Assembly (NCBI RefSeq): GCF_009758205.1
Contig: NZ_WRXN01000003.1
Span: 124,001-188,000, forward strand
Source of the DNA: Chitinophaga tropicalis
Lineage (GTDB): Bacteria; Bacteroidota; Bacteroidia; Chitinophagales; Chitinophagaceae
Direction of reading: 5' to 3'
DNA: 64,000 nt
Every line of letters begins with the position of its first letter. The stretch's first letter is position 1. A program made the position numbers and the translations under genes. Below the pieces are notes generated by a model. That model worked only from the letters and a program-made list of their open reading frames with translations. It made no database searches and had not been told where the DNA came from. Below are positions 53,953 through 62,566 of the stretch, one piece after another.

Positions 53953-54066
53953 AATAAGCCTTTTTTGGGTTTTTATTGTGCCAAAATAATGACATTACCT
54001 ACTTTTGCACAAGTACTTACCTGATGGTAGCCTACCTACCTGCAGGTTAGAAATATTGATTATCAA

Positions 54067-54411
54067 ATGGAAAAAAATCAAGAAATAATTAAGCAATCAG
54101 ATGAGAACTGCCCGGTAAGGAAATCATTGGCATTATTAGGTGGTAAGTGGACTTTGCTGATATTGTTCCAGATTAATAAGAGGGTAATCAGGTACGGTGA
54201 ACTAAAGAGGTGTATTCCGGGAATCAGTGAAAAGGTATTGATACAGGAGTTGAATTTTTTGGTAAGGAACGGATTGGTTTCCAAGAAATCGTATTCCGAA
54301 ATACCACCGCGGGTTGAATACCAATTGACAGATTTGGGAGTAAAGACAATGCCGATTATCGATAAGCTGGCTTCGTTCGGATTGGAAAATCCGGACCTTG
54401 CCGTTTACTAG
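54067..54411 (+). CDS. HxlR-family winged-helix regulator
   Basis: A 114-residue HxlR protein: CPVRKSLALLGGKWTLLILF (typical N-terminal Cys and GGKW), RYGELKRCIPGISEKVLIQE, and the wing VEYQLTDLGVK. HxlR regulators often sense reactive electrophiles or oxidants through the N-terminal cysteine. It is divergent from two SnoaL-like genes and probably controls them. Confidence 0.92.
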   Translation: MEKNQEIIKQSDENCPVRKSLALLGGKWTLLILFQINKRVIRYGELKRCIPGISEKVLIQELNFLVRNGLVSKKSYSEIPPRVEYQLTDLGVKTMPIIDKLASFGLENPDLAVY

Positions 54412-54542
54412 CGAAATTATAATGACAGCAAATGATAGAAAAGGTTGAGCGGTTATAAGCAGTATCCGAAGGCATACCATTGATTATGCCTATATTGACC
54501 TTTTACTGCAATATTGACAAACCCTATCCGGATAAATATTTT

Positions 54543-54923
54543 ATGACTATAGAACAAATCAAATTACTACAGGATATAGACGAAGGTGAAGTTGTTATTA
54601 CCGAATCTACTATTTACTTATTAAATGAATTGCTTGTAAATACGGAACATAACCAGCATCAGATGGTTGCCAGGACTCTTCAGCGTATAAAAAGCCCATC
54701 AACTATTCCATTCGTAAAGAGGGCTTTAGATAGCAACTTTGATTATCTGGAGTATACCTGTTCAGACCATGAAGTTATTGCAAAATGGTTTAGCTGGATC
54801 TTATCCTCAATCAATACTAAGGAAGCTATCAGTCTTATGGAAGAATATTCGAAAAGTGCGAATGAAGGTATACGAAATGAGATGACATACAGGTTGCGTA
54901 AGGTTAAACGCGGTAATATCTAG
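54543..54923 (+). CDS. Small HEAT-like repeat protein
   Basis: A 126-residue helical protein from the ATG at 54543 (TIEQIKLLQDIDEGEVVITE). The upstream in-frame start adds 21 residues that are not family-like. Helical pairs such as QHQMVARTLQRIKSPSTIPF and RNEMTYRLRKVKRGNI resemble HEAT repeats used for protein binding. It converges on another HEAT-like gene 23 bp away. Function unknown. Confidence 0.6.
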   Translation: MTIEQIKLLQDIDEGEVVITESTIYLLNELLVNTEHNQHQMVARTLQRIKSPSTIPFVKRALDSNFDYLEYTCSDHEVIAKWFSWILSSINTKEAISLMEEYSKSANEGIRNEMTYRLRKVKRGNI

Positions 54924-54946
54924 TCGTTACTTTTATTACATATTAT

Positions 54947-55459
54947 TCAGTGCATCCTTTTAAGTATTTTTTTTGCTCTTGATACAAATGCCGGACTCTC
55001 GTTTTCCATATTGCTTTCAATAATAAGTTTGAGCTCTCCCTTAATGTCCGGGTAAATTTTCGAAAGATTTTCCAGTACCGTAAGAGAGAACGCCTTCACT
55101 GCCGGCTTTTCCGTGGGATCGCTGATATAGTTGAAGCAATGGTTCATTACTATTCCATGATACGCTTCCGGAATAGGTAAATTCTGTAAAGCACGGATCG
55201 TATTTCTTCTGACAGCAGGTATCAGTCCCGGTTTATCGAGATTGTTCAATAAAAGCGGCAGGTGTTTTCCGGCGAGCCCGGGATTGGCTTCTAAGACATA
55301 GCTTAGCGGCCATGCGGCCATTTGTACTACACGGTATTCATCATTCAGAAATAAATGAACCAATTCGGCAAACCGTTTTTCAGAATTGCCGATCCAGCTT
55401 ACGATCCGCATACAATTCGCTTTGCTGTGTTCTTTCAATAATTCATCACGTAATTTCAT
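54947..55459 (-). CDS. HEAT-repeat protein
   Basis: A 170-residue helical solenoid: AELVHLFLNDEYRVVQMAAW, PLSYVLEANPGLAGKHLPLL, VRRNTIRALQNLPIPEAYHG, and AVKAFSLTVLENLSKIYPDI. These are consecutive HEAT/adaptin-like repeats without a catalytic domain. It is predicted cytoplasmic and a protein interactor. It converges on the small HEAT-like gene to its left. Confidence 0.78.
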   Translation of the reverse strand: MKLRDELLKEHSKANCMRIVSWIGNSEKRFAELVHLFLNDEYRVVQMAAWPLSYVLEANPGLAGKHLPLLLNNLDKPGLIPAVRRNTIRALQNLPIPEAYHGIVMNHCFNYISDPTEKPAVKAFSLTVLENLSKIYPDIKGELKLIIESNMENESPAFVSRAKKILKRMH

Positions 55460-55571
55460 ATAACATTAACCTGCCCCAAAGTAACGACAAAAAATGAGTA
55501 TCTCTACTTCCTCTTCCTGAAATCAAATTCCTGTTTGTGAAAATTATGTAATTTGCCGAAAGTTAACTCAT

Positions 55572-56030
55572 ATGGAATTACCAACAGTACAATACAGGCA
55601 GCACCGCCTGGCTTATTCAGTAGCAGCAGTTTTCGGCTTTCTTGCTGCATGCCAGGGTTATTACTGGCTCGCGACTGGAAGTGTCAGTTCTTTTTTGGGC
55701 TGGATATTTTTGATTATTGGCCTGATGGCATTCTGTGGCTGTAGCTGGACTGCAATTCGGAAATCCCTGGTGATGGAACTGAATCACGAAGGTATCATGT
55801 ACAAGAAAGCTATTTATGCCTGGAATTCCCTGCGCAGTTATGCTATAAGGAAGGAGGTGGGGGAAAGCAGCTTGTTCGTTTACCTGATATTATCCTTTAA
55901 TGATGGGAGAGAGCCGTTAGAGATCCAACTGGATTGGTTGGATAATAGTGAGTCTGTACCGGAACAAATGGAGGTGTATGCGAAATTCTTCCAGGTTCAG
56001 TTTGATGGGATAGAAAGGAAAGAAGTATGA
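55572..56030 (+). CDS. Membrane hypothetical protein (two TM helices, C-terminal cytoplasmic domain)
   Basis: A 152-residue protein with two adjacent transmembrane helices near the N-terminus (AYSVAAVFGFLAACQGYYWL; GWIFLIIGLMAFCGCSW) and a C-terminal beta-rich domain (YKKAIYAWNSLRSYAIRKEV ... PLEIQLDWLDNS), similar to PH-like YcxB domains. The function is unknown. Single gene. Confidence 0.65.
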   Translation: MELPTVQYRQHRLAYSVAAVFGFLAACQGYYWLATGSVSSFLGWIFLIIGLMAFCGCSWTAIRKSLVMELNHEGIMYKKAIYAWNSLRSYAIRKEVGESSLFVYLILSFNDGREPLEIQLDWLDNSESVPEQMEVYAKFFQVQFDGIERKEV

Positions 56031-56226
56031 ACCGGGTCTATTAGCTGGAATCGCTTATTCAACTAAATATTTTTTTTCTCCATTAACCTATTTGCACAAT
56101 TATTATTTGACTTTTGCTTTTTTGCTATATCGTCATTTGTTATGTGAATTGCCACAGATTTAAAAAGAATCTGAAGTTACACGCATTGCTCACTGGCTTT
56201 AACTATTTCCGATAAAATAATCATAA

Positions 56227-56796
56227 ATGGCTATTTCAGTTAAGATAAACTTCAACAACGTCTACGACATTAATATTGCATCGAATGAGATGACATCAGC
56301 TAGTTTCGAAACAGAGCTTATAGATGGAAGTAAGGAGAAGTTAATTGTCGAAATAAGTCCGGAAGCGCATGAACTAATGCCGAACGTTTATAATCTGGCT
56401 TTTGGTCCTCCAGATGTTAATGGAGAGATTGATGATAAGGCGCAATTAAAGCACAAAGACTATTCGAAGGTGTTCTCTACAATTCTTTTACATGCTCAGG
56501 CGTATTTGACCATTCATCCTGAGCACTATCTCGGGATTGATGGATCTGACAACTCCCGGGCATTTCTGTACTATCGATTTATATTAAACAACTTTGGTTA
56601 CTTAAGCAGTTATTTTAGCATGGGGGCCTTAAAGTATTATGTCAGAATAACCCGGTTTGGAAAATATCAGTATGAGAATCCATTTGATTTTCAAGATATT
56701 ATGCCTGGACTTGTGAAAATAACAAGGGAAAGTCCCCGTAGTTTAGATTTTATGTATAACTACTTTATTTTCAATCTTAGAAAGGATAAAAACTAG
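56227..56796 (+). CDS. DUF6934-like hypothetical protein
   Basis: A 189-residue soluble protein. The pattern PNVYNLAFGPPDVNGEIDDK, then STILLHAQAYLTIHPEHYL and GIDGSDNSRAFLYYRFILNN matches a Bacteroidota family (DUF6934, from memory). It is followed 40 bp later by a 56-aa basic gene, an arrangement like a toxin-antitoxin or small two-gene unit. Family function is unknown. Confidence 0.65.
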   Translation: MAISVKINFNNVYDINIASNEMTSASFETELIDGSKEKLIVEISPEAHELMPNVYNLAFGPPDVNGEIDDKAQLKHKDYSKVFSTILLHAQAYLTIHPEHYLGIDGSDNSRAFLYYRFILNNFGYLSSYFSMGALKYYVRITRFGKYQYENPFDFQDIMPGLVKITRESPRSLDFMYNYFIFNLRKDKN

Positions 56797-56836
56797 CAAT
56801 TTGCAAACTTTGACGAAAAATAGTACCTTCAATAAC

Positions 56837-57007
56837 ATGAAAGATAAAAAGGTGGAAGATAGAATAAAGAGCTTAATTGAAAAAGCTCGGACAGCTGGAA
56901 AACCTGTTAAGGGTAGAACCTCTGCACGTCGCAGATCGTCATTAAGTCAAATCATTAAAACTAAAGATCAGGCAGATGCTTTAATGTCAGCTTTGAAGAC
57001 ATTATAA
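56837..57007 (+). CDS. Small basic partner of the DUF6934-like protein
   Basis: A 56-residue protein from the ATG at 56837 (KDKKVEDRIKSLIEKARTAG). It is basic and helical with SARRRSSLSQIIKTKDQADA near the C-terminus. It could be an antitoxin or DNA-binding partner of the 56227-56796 protein. A strong terminator follows, closing a two-gene unit. Confidence 0.55.
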   Translation: MKDKKVEDRIKSLIEKARTAGKPVKGRTSARRRSSLSQIIKTKDQADALMSALKTL

Positions 57008-57032
57008 GTGATAAATAAATTTTTAAGAGAAG

Positions 57033-57067
57033 ACGCTATCTCAATCAAGCCGGGATAGTGTTTTTTT
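57033..57067 (+). terminator. Intrinsic terminator of the DUF6934-like unit
   Basis: ACGCTATCTC (57033-57042) pairs with GGGATAGTGT (57052-57061), with G-T pairs, and is followed by seven Ts. It lies 25 bp after the stop codon. Confidence 0.85.
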
Positions 57068-57189
57068 ATATAAGTAACCCAACAATCAATCTCAGACTTT
57101 TCCTATATTTTATTGAGTGTCACCCAAATCAGCCAATTGCATAATGTGGTTCAAGGTTTTCATATCAGGGGCCACTAGAGAAGGAAAGC

Positions 57190-57211
57190 CCGTGCACTAC
57201 ATTGCACGGGT
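57190..57211 (-). terminator. Hairpin downstream of the arabinofuranosidase gene
   Basis: CCCGTGCA (57190-57197) pairs perfectly with TGCACGGG (57204-57211) around a 6-nt loop, 21 bp after the leftward gene's stop. The flanks are only moderately T-rich. Confidence 0.65.
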
Positions 57212-57232
57212 TCTTCTTTTAAGCTGAATGGC

Positions 57233-60200
57233 TTATTTTAACTTAACATCCAGGTAAACAGAATGACGCCCGTATGTTTCATAAAATGGTTTGAAAACAA
57301 CACCATCAATGGTGAATTCCAGCTGCTGAGGATTTCCTTTAATTGACTTACTTATATCTTCAGCATCCAGGGTTATTTTACGCCAATCTTTTCTTGCTTC
57401 TGGCTCCTGGGCAGCCAGTAATACTGGTCCGTAAAACAGGCTGGCTATGTTCTGCTGGTCCATCACCGGATCCAGGTGGAACTGGAAAGGCATCTTCAAT
57501 TCTATAATATCGCCATCTTTCCATTGACGGCTTATTTTCAGGTAACTGCCTGGCTTAGCCTGAAGCGTTTGTTCTTTACCGTTGATCTTCACAAAGAAGC
57601 CTTTGGTAGCCCAGCCTGGTACCCGTACATTGATATCAAATTTTCCGCTACCCTTAATAGTCAGGCGGGTATTGTCTTCATTCGGGAAATTTGTTGTTTG
57701 TTCTACCGTTACCTGGCGCTCCGTCCATTGTAGTGTGGAGGGAATGTACAGATTGACGTAAAGCGCCTGGTTATCCTTGCTTTTAAAGTAAATTGAATTC
57801 TGCAGTTTGGTATTGCTCTCTATTGATGTACCGTTACAACATGTAAAGCCGGTCATATCAGGATTACCAAATTGTTTGATAGACCCTGGTCTGAGCGGTA
57901 CGTGATAGGTATTGGCAGGATTATCTTTCGCTACGGAAGCGAGAATGTGATTGTACAATGCACGTTCGTAATAATCCATTAACTCTGCCCGCTGATTGAA
58001 GAGGAACAGGTCTGTGGTCAATTTCAGCATATTGTATGTGGCACAGGTTTCGTTTTGTCCGCCGGAAGAGAAGCCGTTTTCATACAATGTTGACGGCTGG
58101 CTGATAAAGCATTCCGCATTGGCGGGATTACGTGCACCTGCCACTCCTCCGATGCTGTACATATAGTCATTGACAGCCTTATACCAGAAGTTATCGGCCA
58201 CTTTGTAATATTCCGGGTTATTGGAGGCCCGGTACATTTCGATGCTACCTACAATTTGCGGTATATGCTGATTGGCATGCAGGCCACGGAAAATATCTAC
58301 ATTTTTGGCCAACCCATGGGAATGGGCGGTATCGCCAAAGAACACCCTGATATTATCAAATAACTGTGCTGTTTTCAGGTATTTCTGTTCGCCCGTAATC
58401 CGGTACAGACGGGCCATTGCCTCATTCATACCTCCAAATTCTCCGGCGATGTAAGTATTCCACATCTTTATGAGGGTATCCTCCGGCAACCGGCTCAGGC
58501 GGGTATAAACCCAGTCACTCATGCCGGTAGCTATTTCAAGGGCTTTTTTATTACCGCTCACTTCATATACATCCATTAAGCCGGCCAGGATTTTATGCAG
58601 GGTATAGTATGGCGCCCATACCTGGGTTTTCTGTCCGCCGTACTTAGCTCCGTGTTCCAGCATAATAAATTGGTCCGGGGGATAAGCGCTGATGAATCCT
58701 TTTCCCCAGTTCCAATAATCGGTACGGATGCCTTCATCGCTCAGGTCTGAATCATAACCTGATTTTCCGGGACCATATGGCACGGCTGCAGGATCGGATA
58801 CATTGGGCCCACCTGCTTCTTTCGGCTTTCCGGACAATTGTGATAACTCATAGAGCGTATTGACCATATACTCCATTTTTTGGGAGAAATTGGCCTGAAG
58901 CGCCTTGTCATATCCTGTGCTGGCATAAGCCTGTGCAATAGCGGTAAGGTAGTGACCGGTAGCATGTCCCCTTAATTTAGTGTCCTTGCTGTCCCATACG
59001 TCCAATGGCTTTGCACCTTCAGGTTGTTTCAGGCCAAAAGCGTGACGGAACATATAGAGAAAGGAGTTAGGGTCGGTTGTTGCCAGTGTACTGATAAATT
59101 TATCGCGATTTTCGATAAACTGGGTTGCATGGCCATGAGAATCGGTTTTCAGAGACACCTGGCCCAAATTAAACGTCTCCAGCTTTAAACCTGGTGTAGC
59201 TGATTTGCCGGACTTTTTTACCGTGACGAATGCCTTTGGTTGAAAATCTGTTCCAGCAACACGCCCTGTAATGGCATAGCGTCCGGGGGTGAGAACGGTG
59301 CTATTATCGACCGGAGCGGGCCAAAGCACACGTACCTCCGGACCTATTATACCATTGCGGTAAGTTCCCTGTACATAAGCAGGTAGTCGTGGTAAATTTC
59401 CTACTTCTGTTTCCACTTCCACATCGGATACATGAACTAAATAGCTATTATACAGCTGTGCTTCGGTTGGAGGAAAATGAGGAAGATCATCTTCACGCTT
59501 ACCTGTTGTATTCACTGAGCCTTCATTAATGCCTTTCCGGGAATTGTCAAAGATCCCGGCAACCTGTCTTCTGCTCAGGGCAACGCGATAGATACGGAAA
59601 TCATGTATCATGGCATTGAGATAAGGATCTCCCGGTAGCAGCGACTTCCCGATATAGAGCAGTTTTTGCTGGCCGAATACGGTTGTTAACTCAGCAGGAA
59701 TATCCTTGGTCTCACCTACAGGTTTACTATCCACATAGGTGATCATAGATTTTGAAGGAATATCTATCACTATGGCAAGATGAACCCACTTATTCACTTC
59801 AATAGCCGGAGAAACAGCGCCGTTCTTATTACCTTTTTCCGCTGTTATCAACGCCTGGTAGCCTTCCTGCGTACTTGTTCCAACAGGGGCCGCAAAAAAA
59901 TGTTTGCCGGCATCTTTTCCGAAATCGAAAAAGTGCTGGCCGGGTTGCTTAGAACGCAGGTATATCCATCCTGATATACTGAGCGATTCCATATCTGACA
60001 ATGCTTCTCCGGGTAGCGTAATAAAAGCGTTGTCAGTTCCAGGGAGCGACAAAACTTTTCCAAACCTATCGTCATTGACAAATTTGACTTCGTTGCTCCG
60101 GGACCTGGCGTGCAAATTATTCCGGGACCAGTCTTTGAGGTCTCCGTTAAAGACATAGCGTGCGATCATTTCGGTTTCTCCGATCCCATCCAGTATCTGG

Positions 60201-60283
60201 TCTCCATTTTGTGCCTGAGCGGAGTTAATGCCCCCGATCAGAATAAACACAAACAAGATGACACGCATGAATACTTTGCACAT
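57233..60283 (-). CDS. GH127/GH146-like beta-L-arabinofuranosidase with LamG-like domain
   Basis: A 1016-residue secreted enzyme from the ATG at 60283; an ATG at 60340 lies upstream but precedes a non-signal sequence. The signal peptide ends INSAQAQ. A LamG/laminin-like domain (about 35-225: ARYVFNGDLKDWSRNNLHAR and HDFRIYRVALSRRQVAGIF) is followed by the DUF1680/GH127 catalytic region, with QNETCATYNMLKLTTDLF and the zinc-cysteine motif FTCCNGTSIES. GH127-type enzymes use a zinc-bound cysteine nucleophile and release L-arabinofuranose, here probably from plant arabinan or glycoproteins. It is a single-gene unit. Confidence 0.9.
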   Translation of the reverse strand: MCKVFMRVILFVFILIGGINSAQAQNGDQILDGIGETEMIARYVFNGDLKDWSRNNLHARSRSNEVKFVNDDRFGKVLSLPGTDNAFITLPGEALSDMESLSISGWIYLRSKQPGQHFFDFGKDAGKHFFAAPVGTSTQEGYQALITAEKGNKNGAVSPAIEVNKWVHLAIVIDIPSKSMITYVDSKPVGETKDIPAELTTVFGQQKLLYIGKSLLPGDPYLNAMIHDFRIYRVALSRRQVAGIFDNSRKGINEGSVNTTGKREDDLPHFPPTEAQLYNSYLVHVSDVEVETEVGNLPRLPAYVQGTYRNGIIGPEVRVLWPAPVDNSTVLTPGRYAITGRVAGTDFQPKAFVTVKKSGKSATPGLKLETFNLGQVSLKTDSHGHATQFIENRDKFISTLATTDPNSFLYMFRHAFGLKQPEGAKPLDVWDSKDTKLRGHATGHYLTAIAQAYASTGYDKALQANFSQKMEYMVNTLYELSQLSGKPKEAGGPNVSDPAAVPYGPGKSGYDSDLSDEGIRTDYWNWGKGFISAYPPDQFIMLEHGAKYGGQKTQVWAPYYTLHKILAGLMDVYEVSGNKKALEIATGMSDWVYTRLSRLPEDTLIKMWNTYIAGEFGGMNEAMARLYRITGEQKYLKTAQLFDNIRVFFGDTAHSHGLAKNVDIFRGLHANQHIPQIVGSIEMYRASNNPEYYKVADNFWYKAVNDYMYSIGGVAGARNPANAECFISQPSTLYENGFSSGGQNETCATYNMLKLTTDLFLFNQRAELMDYYERALYNHILASVAKDNPANTYHVPLRPGSIKQFGNPDMTGFTCCNGTSIESNTKLQNSIYFKSKDNQALYVNLYIPSTLQWTERQVTVEQTTNFPNEDNTRLTIKGSGKFDINVRVPGWATKGFFVKINGKEQTLQAKPGSYLKISRQWKDGDIIELKMPFQFHLDPVMDQQNIASLFYGPVLLAAQEPEARKDWRKITLDAEDISKSIKGNPQQLEFTIDGVVFKPFYETYGRHSVYLDVKLK

Positions 60284-60699
60284 TTTTGTTTTTGCGTAAT
60301 TTTCGTCAGTAACCTTATATCGATCTACCTGTAAAACCATATTTTTATCGGCTAAATATTTAAAATTCAAGGTGTTTGGATTGATAGTACATTATTTGAT
60401 AATAATGTATGAAGCTATGAAGAATCCTCACATTCCTATAAGTCTATTTTAGCTGATAATCAAATGATATTAACTTGTATCTGAACCCAGGGGCCTGAAT
60501 TTAAGATCGTACAGATATTGCCAATTGTCTGGTTGAAGCATGCCATGTTGGCAACAGCCTTGATAAAAGCATTATCAGAGATTATGAATTTGTCTACAAT
60601 TGTTCCTAAGCTGATGTGCCAGGACGTAGAGCTTAGCTATAAGAATTGGAAGGGATAAACGAGGTTGTCCCTTTCTTATGAAAAAACCGATACGGGCAG
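60284..60699. other. Intergenic region between the arabinofuranosidase and CHRD genes
   Basis: No gene of any length looks coding. It contains the leftward terminator of the CHRD gene near its right end and presumably the promoter of the arabinofuranosidase gene near its left end. Confidence 0.45.
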
Positions 60700-60709
60700 T
60701 TAACGTATC
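60681..60709 (-). terminator. Terminator overlapping the stop of the CHRD gene
   Basis: On the minus strand GATACG and CGTATC (6 bp) enclose a 9-nt loop that includes the stop codon, followed by GGTTTTTTC. Confidence 0.6.
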
Positions 60710-61512
60710 TGCCCCCGTATTATACCGTTGGGCCAGATGGTGGAGTGTGCATTCACATATAATGCTTCTGTGCGCAGGGGGTTGGCAGTAGCTTCGTCCA
60801 ACTGTGTCATTTTGGACATTCCGAAGTCAGCCGCTGTAGCACAGAGGGATACGAGCACATCTCCATTTGCACCGGTAGCGCCACGGTGGATATGTGCCAT
60901 GGTGAGTGCATCGCCCGCGGGGAGATCTGTTACTGTTACCTTAGAATACAGCTTCCTGTCTACAGTAAGACGGAGCAAAGCGACGCCAGTAGCGGTGGTC
61001 ACTACCGGAGGTACCTCGTTTGCACCGGACATATTTATAGTTTCTGCCAACACGAGATCGCTGTTTACTGTACCGCGTACCAGTCCTGCGGGGTATTGAG
61101 TGGAGTGAACGTTGAAATAGATGTCATTACTCCGGTTCTTCAGGCTGTCTGCAAACGATTGTCTCAGTGTGAGTGTGCCGCTGCTGGTATTGCCTGTCCA
61201 TGATGGGAATGGAACAATGACAGGGCCGTTGGTTACGGGATCGCCCGTATGGAAGTGGGCCATGGTAAGCGCGTCGCCGGAGGCGAGGTTGTCTACCCTG
61301 AAAGTATAGTCGAGAGTATTATCTGCTTTAAGCTGCATGGTCAGTAAACCTGTTTCAGATCTGCCAGCAGGCGCCGGATTCTCCATTTTAGTGCTGAGTG
61401 GGATCTCGAACGAGAGTATGAGGTTGTTGTCATCATTGTTATCGCAGGAAGAGAAGGAGACAATGCCAGTGAGCGCAAAAGCCGTCATGGCAAGTACATG
61501 TTTGTTTTTCAT
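60700..61512 (-). CDS. Lipoprotein with two CHRD domains
   Basis: A 270-residue lipoprotein from the ATG at 61512 (KNKHVLAMTAFALTG). The lipobox is VSFSSCDNN. Two CHRD-like domains follow, each with the pattern DNLASGDALTMAHFHTGDP / TDLPAGDALTMAHIHRGATG and an LxVNxHSTxxPxGxIRGxI end. CHRD proteins are extracellular and of unclear function, often in the envelope of Bacteroidota. It is 135 bp downstream of the NIPSNAP gene. Confidence 0.85.
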   Translation of the reverse strand: MKNKHVLAMTAFALTGIVSFSSCDNNDDNNLILSFEIPLSTKMENPAPAGRSETGLLTMQLKADNTLDYTFRVDNLASGDALTMAHFHTGDPVTNGPVIVPFPSWTGNTSSGTLTLRQSFADSLKNRSNDIYFNVHSTQYPAGLVRGTVNSDLVLAETINMSGANEVPPVVTTATGVALLRLTVDRKLYSKVTVTDLPAGDALTMAHIHRGATGANGDVLVSLCATAADFGMSKMTQLDEATANPLRTEALYVNAHSTIWPNGIIRGQIR

Positions 61513-61647
61513 AACAAGAATGGTTTGGTTTACCTTATTATTACAATGATCAACCCCATTTAGTTGTCCACCGGAGAAGAAATACCCAGGTGCAAACGGT
61601 AGCACAGTAACAATTGGTTGACATGTTTTTTGTTGAGTTCGTCCCTA

Positions 61648-62430
61648 CTATACCTGCGAATATGATGTTGGGACTAAAAAGGTGTTACTGATCTTAGAAA
61701 TAGTATTTGCATACTGGGGATCTGCTATTAGTTTTTTCCATTCAGGATCGGCTACGAAAGCAGACCATCCTTTATCCCGTTCTTCCATGTTATTGCATGT
61801 GAGCATATAAGTAAGGCGAGGTAGCTTGTCGCCGGCAATCACTTCTCCAAAGAATACAGGATTCAGTTTCGCTCGTTTAAAAATGGGAAACTCTCCGTCA
61901 TTGAACATTTTTATTTTTCTTCTTACGGCCTCTTCACTATAGCCTTCATATGTTCTTAGTTCAAAGATCCGTGGCCCAGCTGAAGGGGCGACCATTGCAG
62001 GAAAGCCATCAAAGGCAATCATCAGGGAAGAGGTGAAGCGATTGTATACGGGTTTATCAGCCGGTATGCTGTTATATGCAGCGCTGTTCTTAATATAGTC
62101 TGTGTCTGTTTTTACTTTTGTATTTACGGACAGGTATTCATCAAGAGAAGAATAAGGCGTCAGTAAGTAGACTTTAGCTGGTTCCGATTGTCTCCATTCT
62201 TTAAAGACACCGACCTTTTTTACTCCATATTTATTCAATGCGGGAATAAGGGCTGTCTTAAAATAATTTTCCAGTTGTGCCAGATCGGAACCGAAGCGTA
62301 TTTCATATTCACGCCATTCGTATATTTCCTTTTGTGCCGGAGACTTATGGCCCGCTATTGCCGGAGTGATCGTTACTGCTGCACCTGCAGCTGCCACAAG
62401 CGAAGATTGGAGGAATTTTCTGCGTTTCAT
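61648..62430 (-). CDS. Tat-exported NIPSNAP-family protein
   Basis: A 260-residue protein with a twin-arginine signal, KRRKFLQSSLVAAAG, ending near AIAG. Two NIPSNAP domains follow (YEWREYEIRFGSDLAQLENY, then FELRTYEGYSEEAVRRKIKM), each with a ferredoxin-like dimeric alpha-beta barrel pattern. These proteins are periplasmic or exported and their role is unknown. It is a single gene of typical length for the family. Confidence 0.88.
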   Translation of the reverse strand: MKRRKFLQSSLVAAAGAAVTITPAIAGHKSPAQKEIYEWREYEIRFGSDLAQLENYFKTALIPALNKYGVKKVGVFKEWRQSEPAKVYLLTPYSSLDEYLSVNTKVKTDTDYIKNSAAYNSIPADKPVYNRFTSSLMIAFDGFPAMVAPSAGPRIFELRTYEGYSEEAVRRKIKMFNDGEFPIFKRAKLNPVFFGEVIAGDKLPRLTYMLTCNNMEERDKGWSAFVADPEWKKLIADPQYANTISKISNTFLVPTSYSQV

Positions 62431-62566
62431 ATTATTTGGGTTTTAATAGGTTAATTGTTCCGTGTACGTGGATAAAGCCGTCTAATGTTGTAGCTAAGTT
62501 TAGTATTATCTTTCTCATGGAGCAAAAATAATTTAAAGGTGCAAGATCGATCACGCTTACCGTAAT

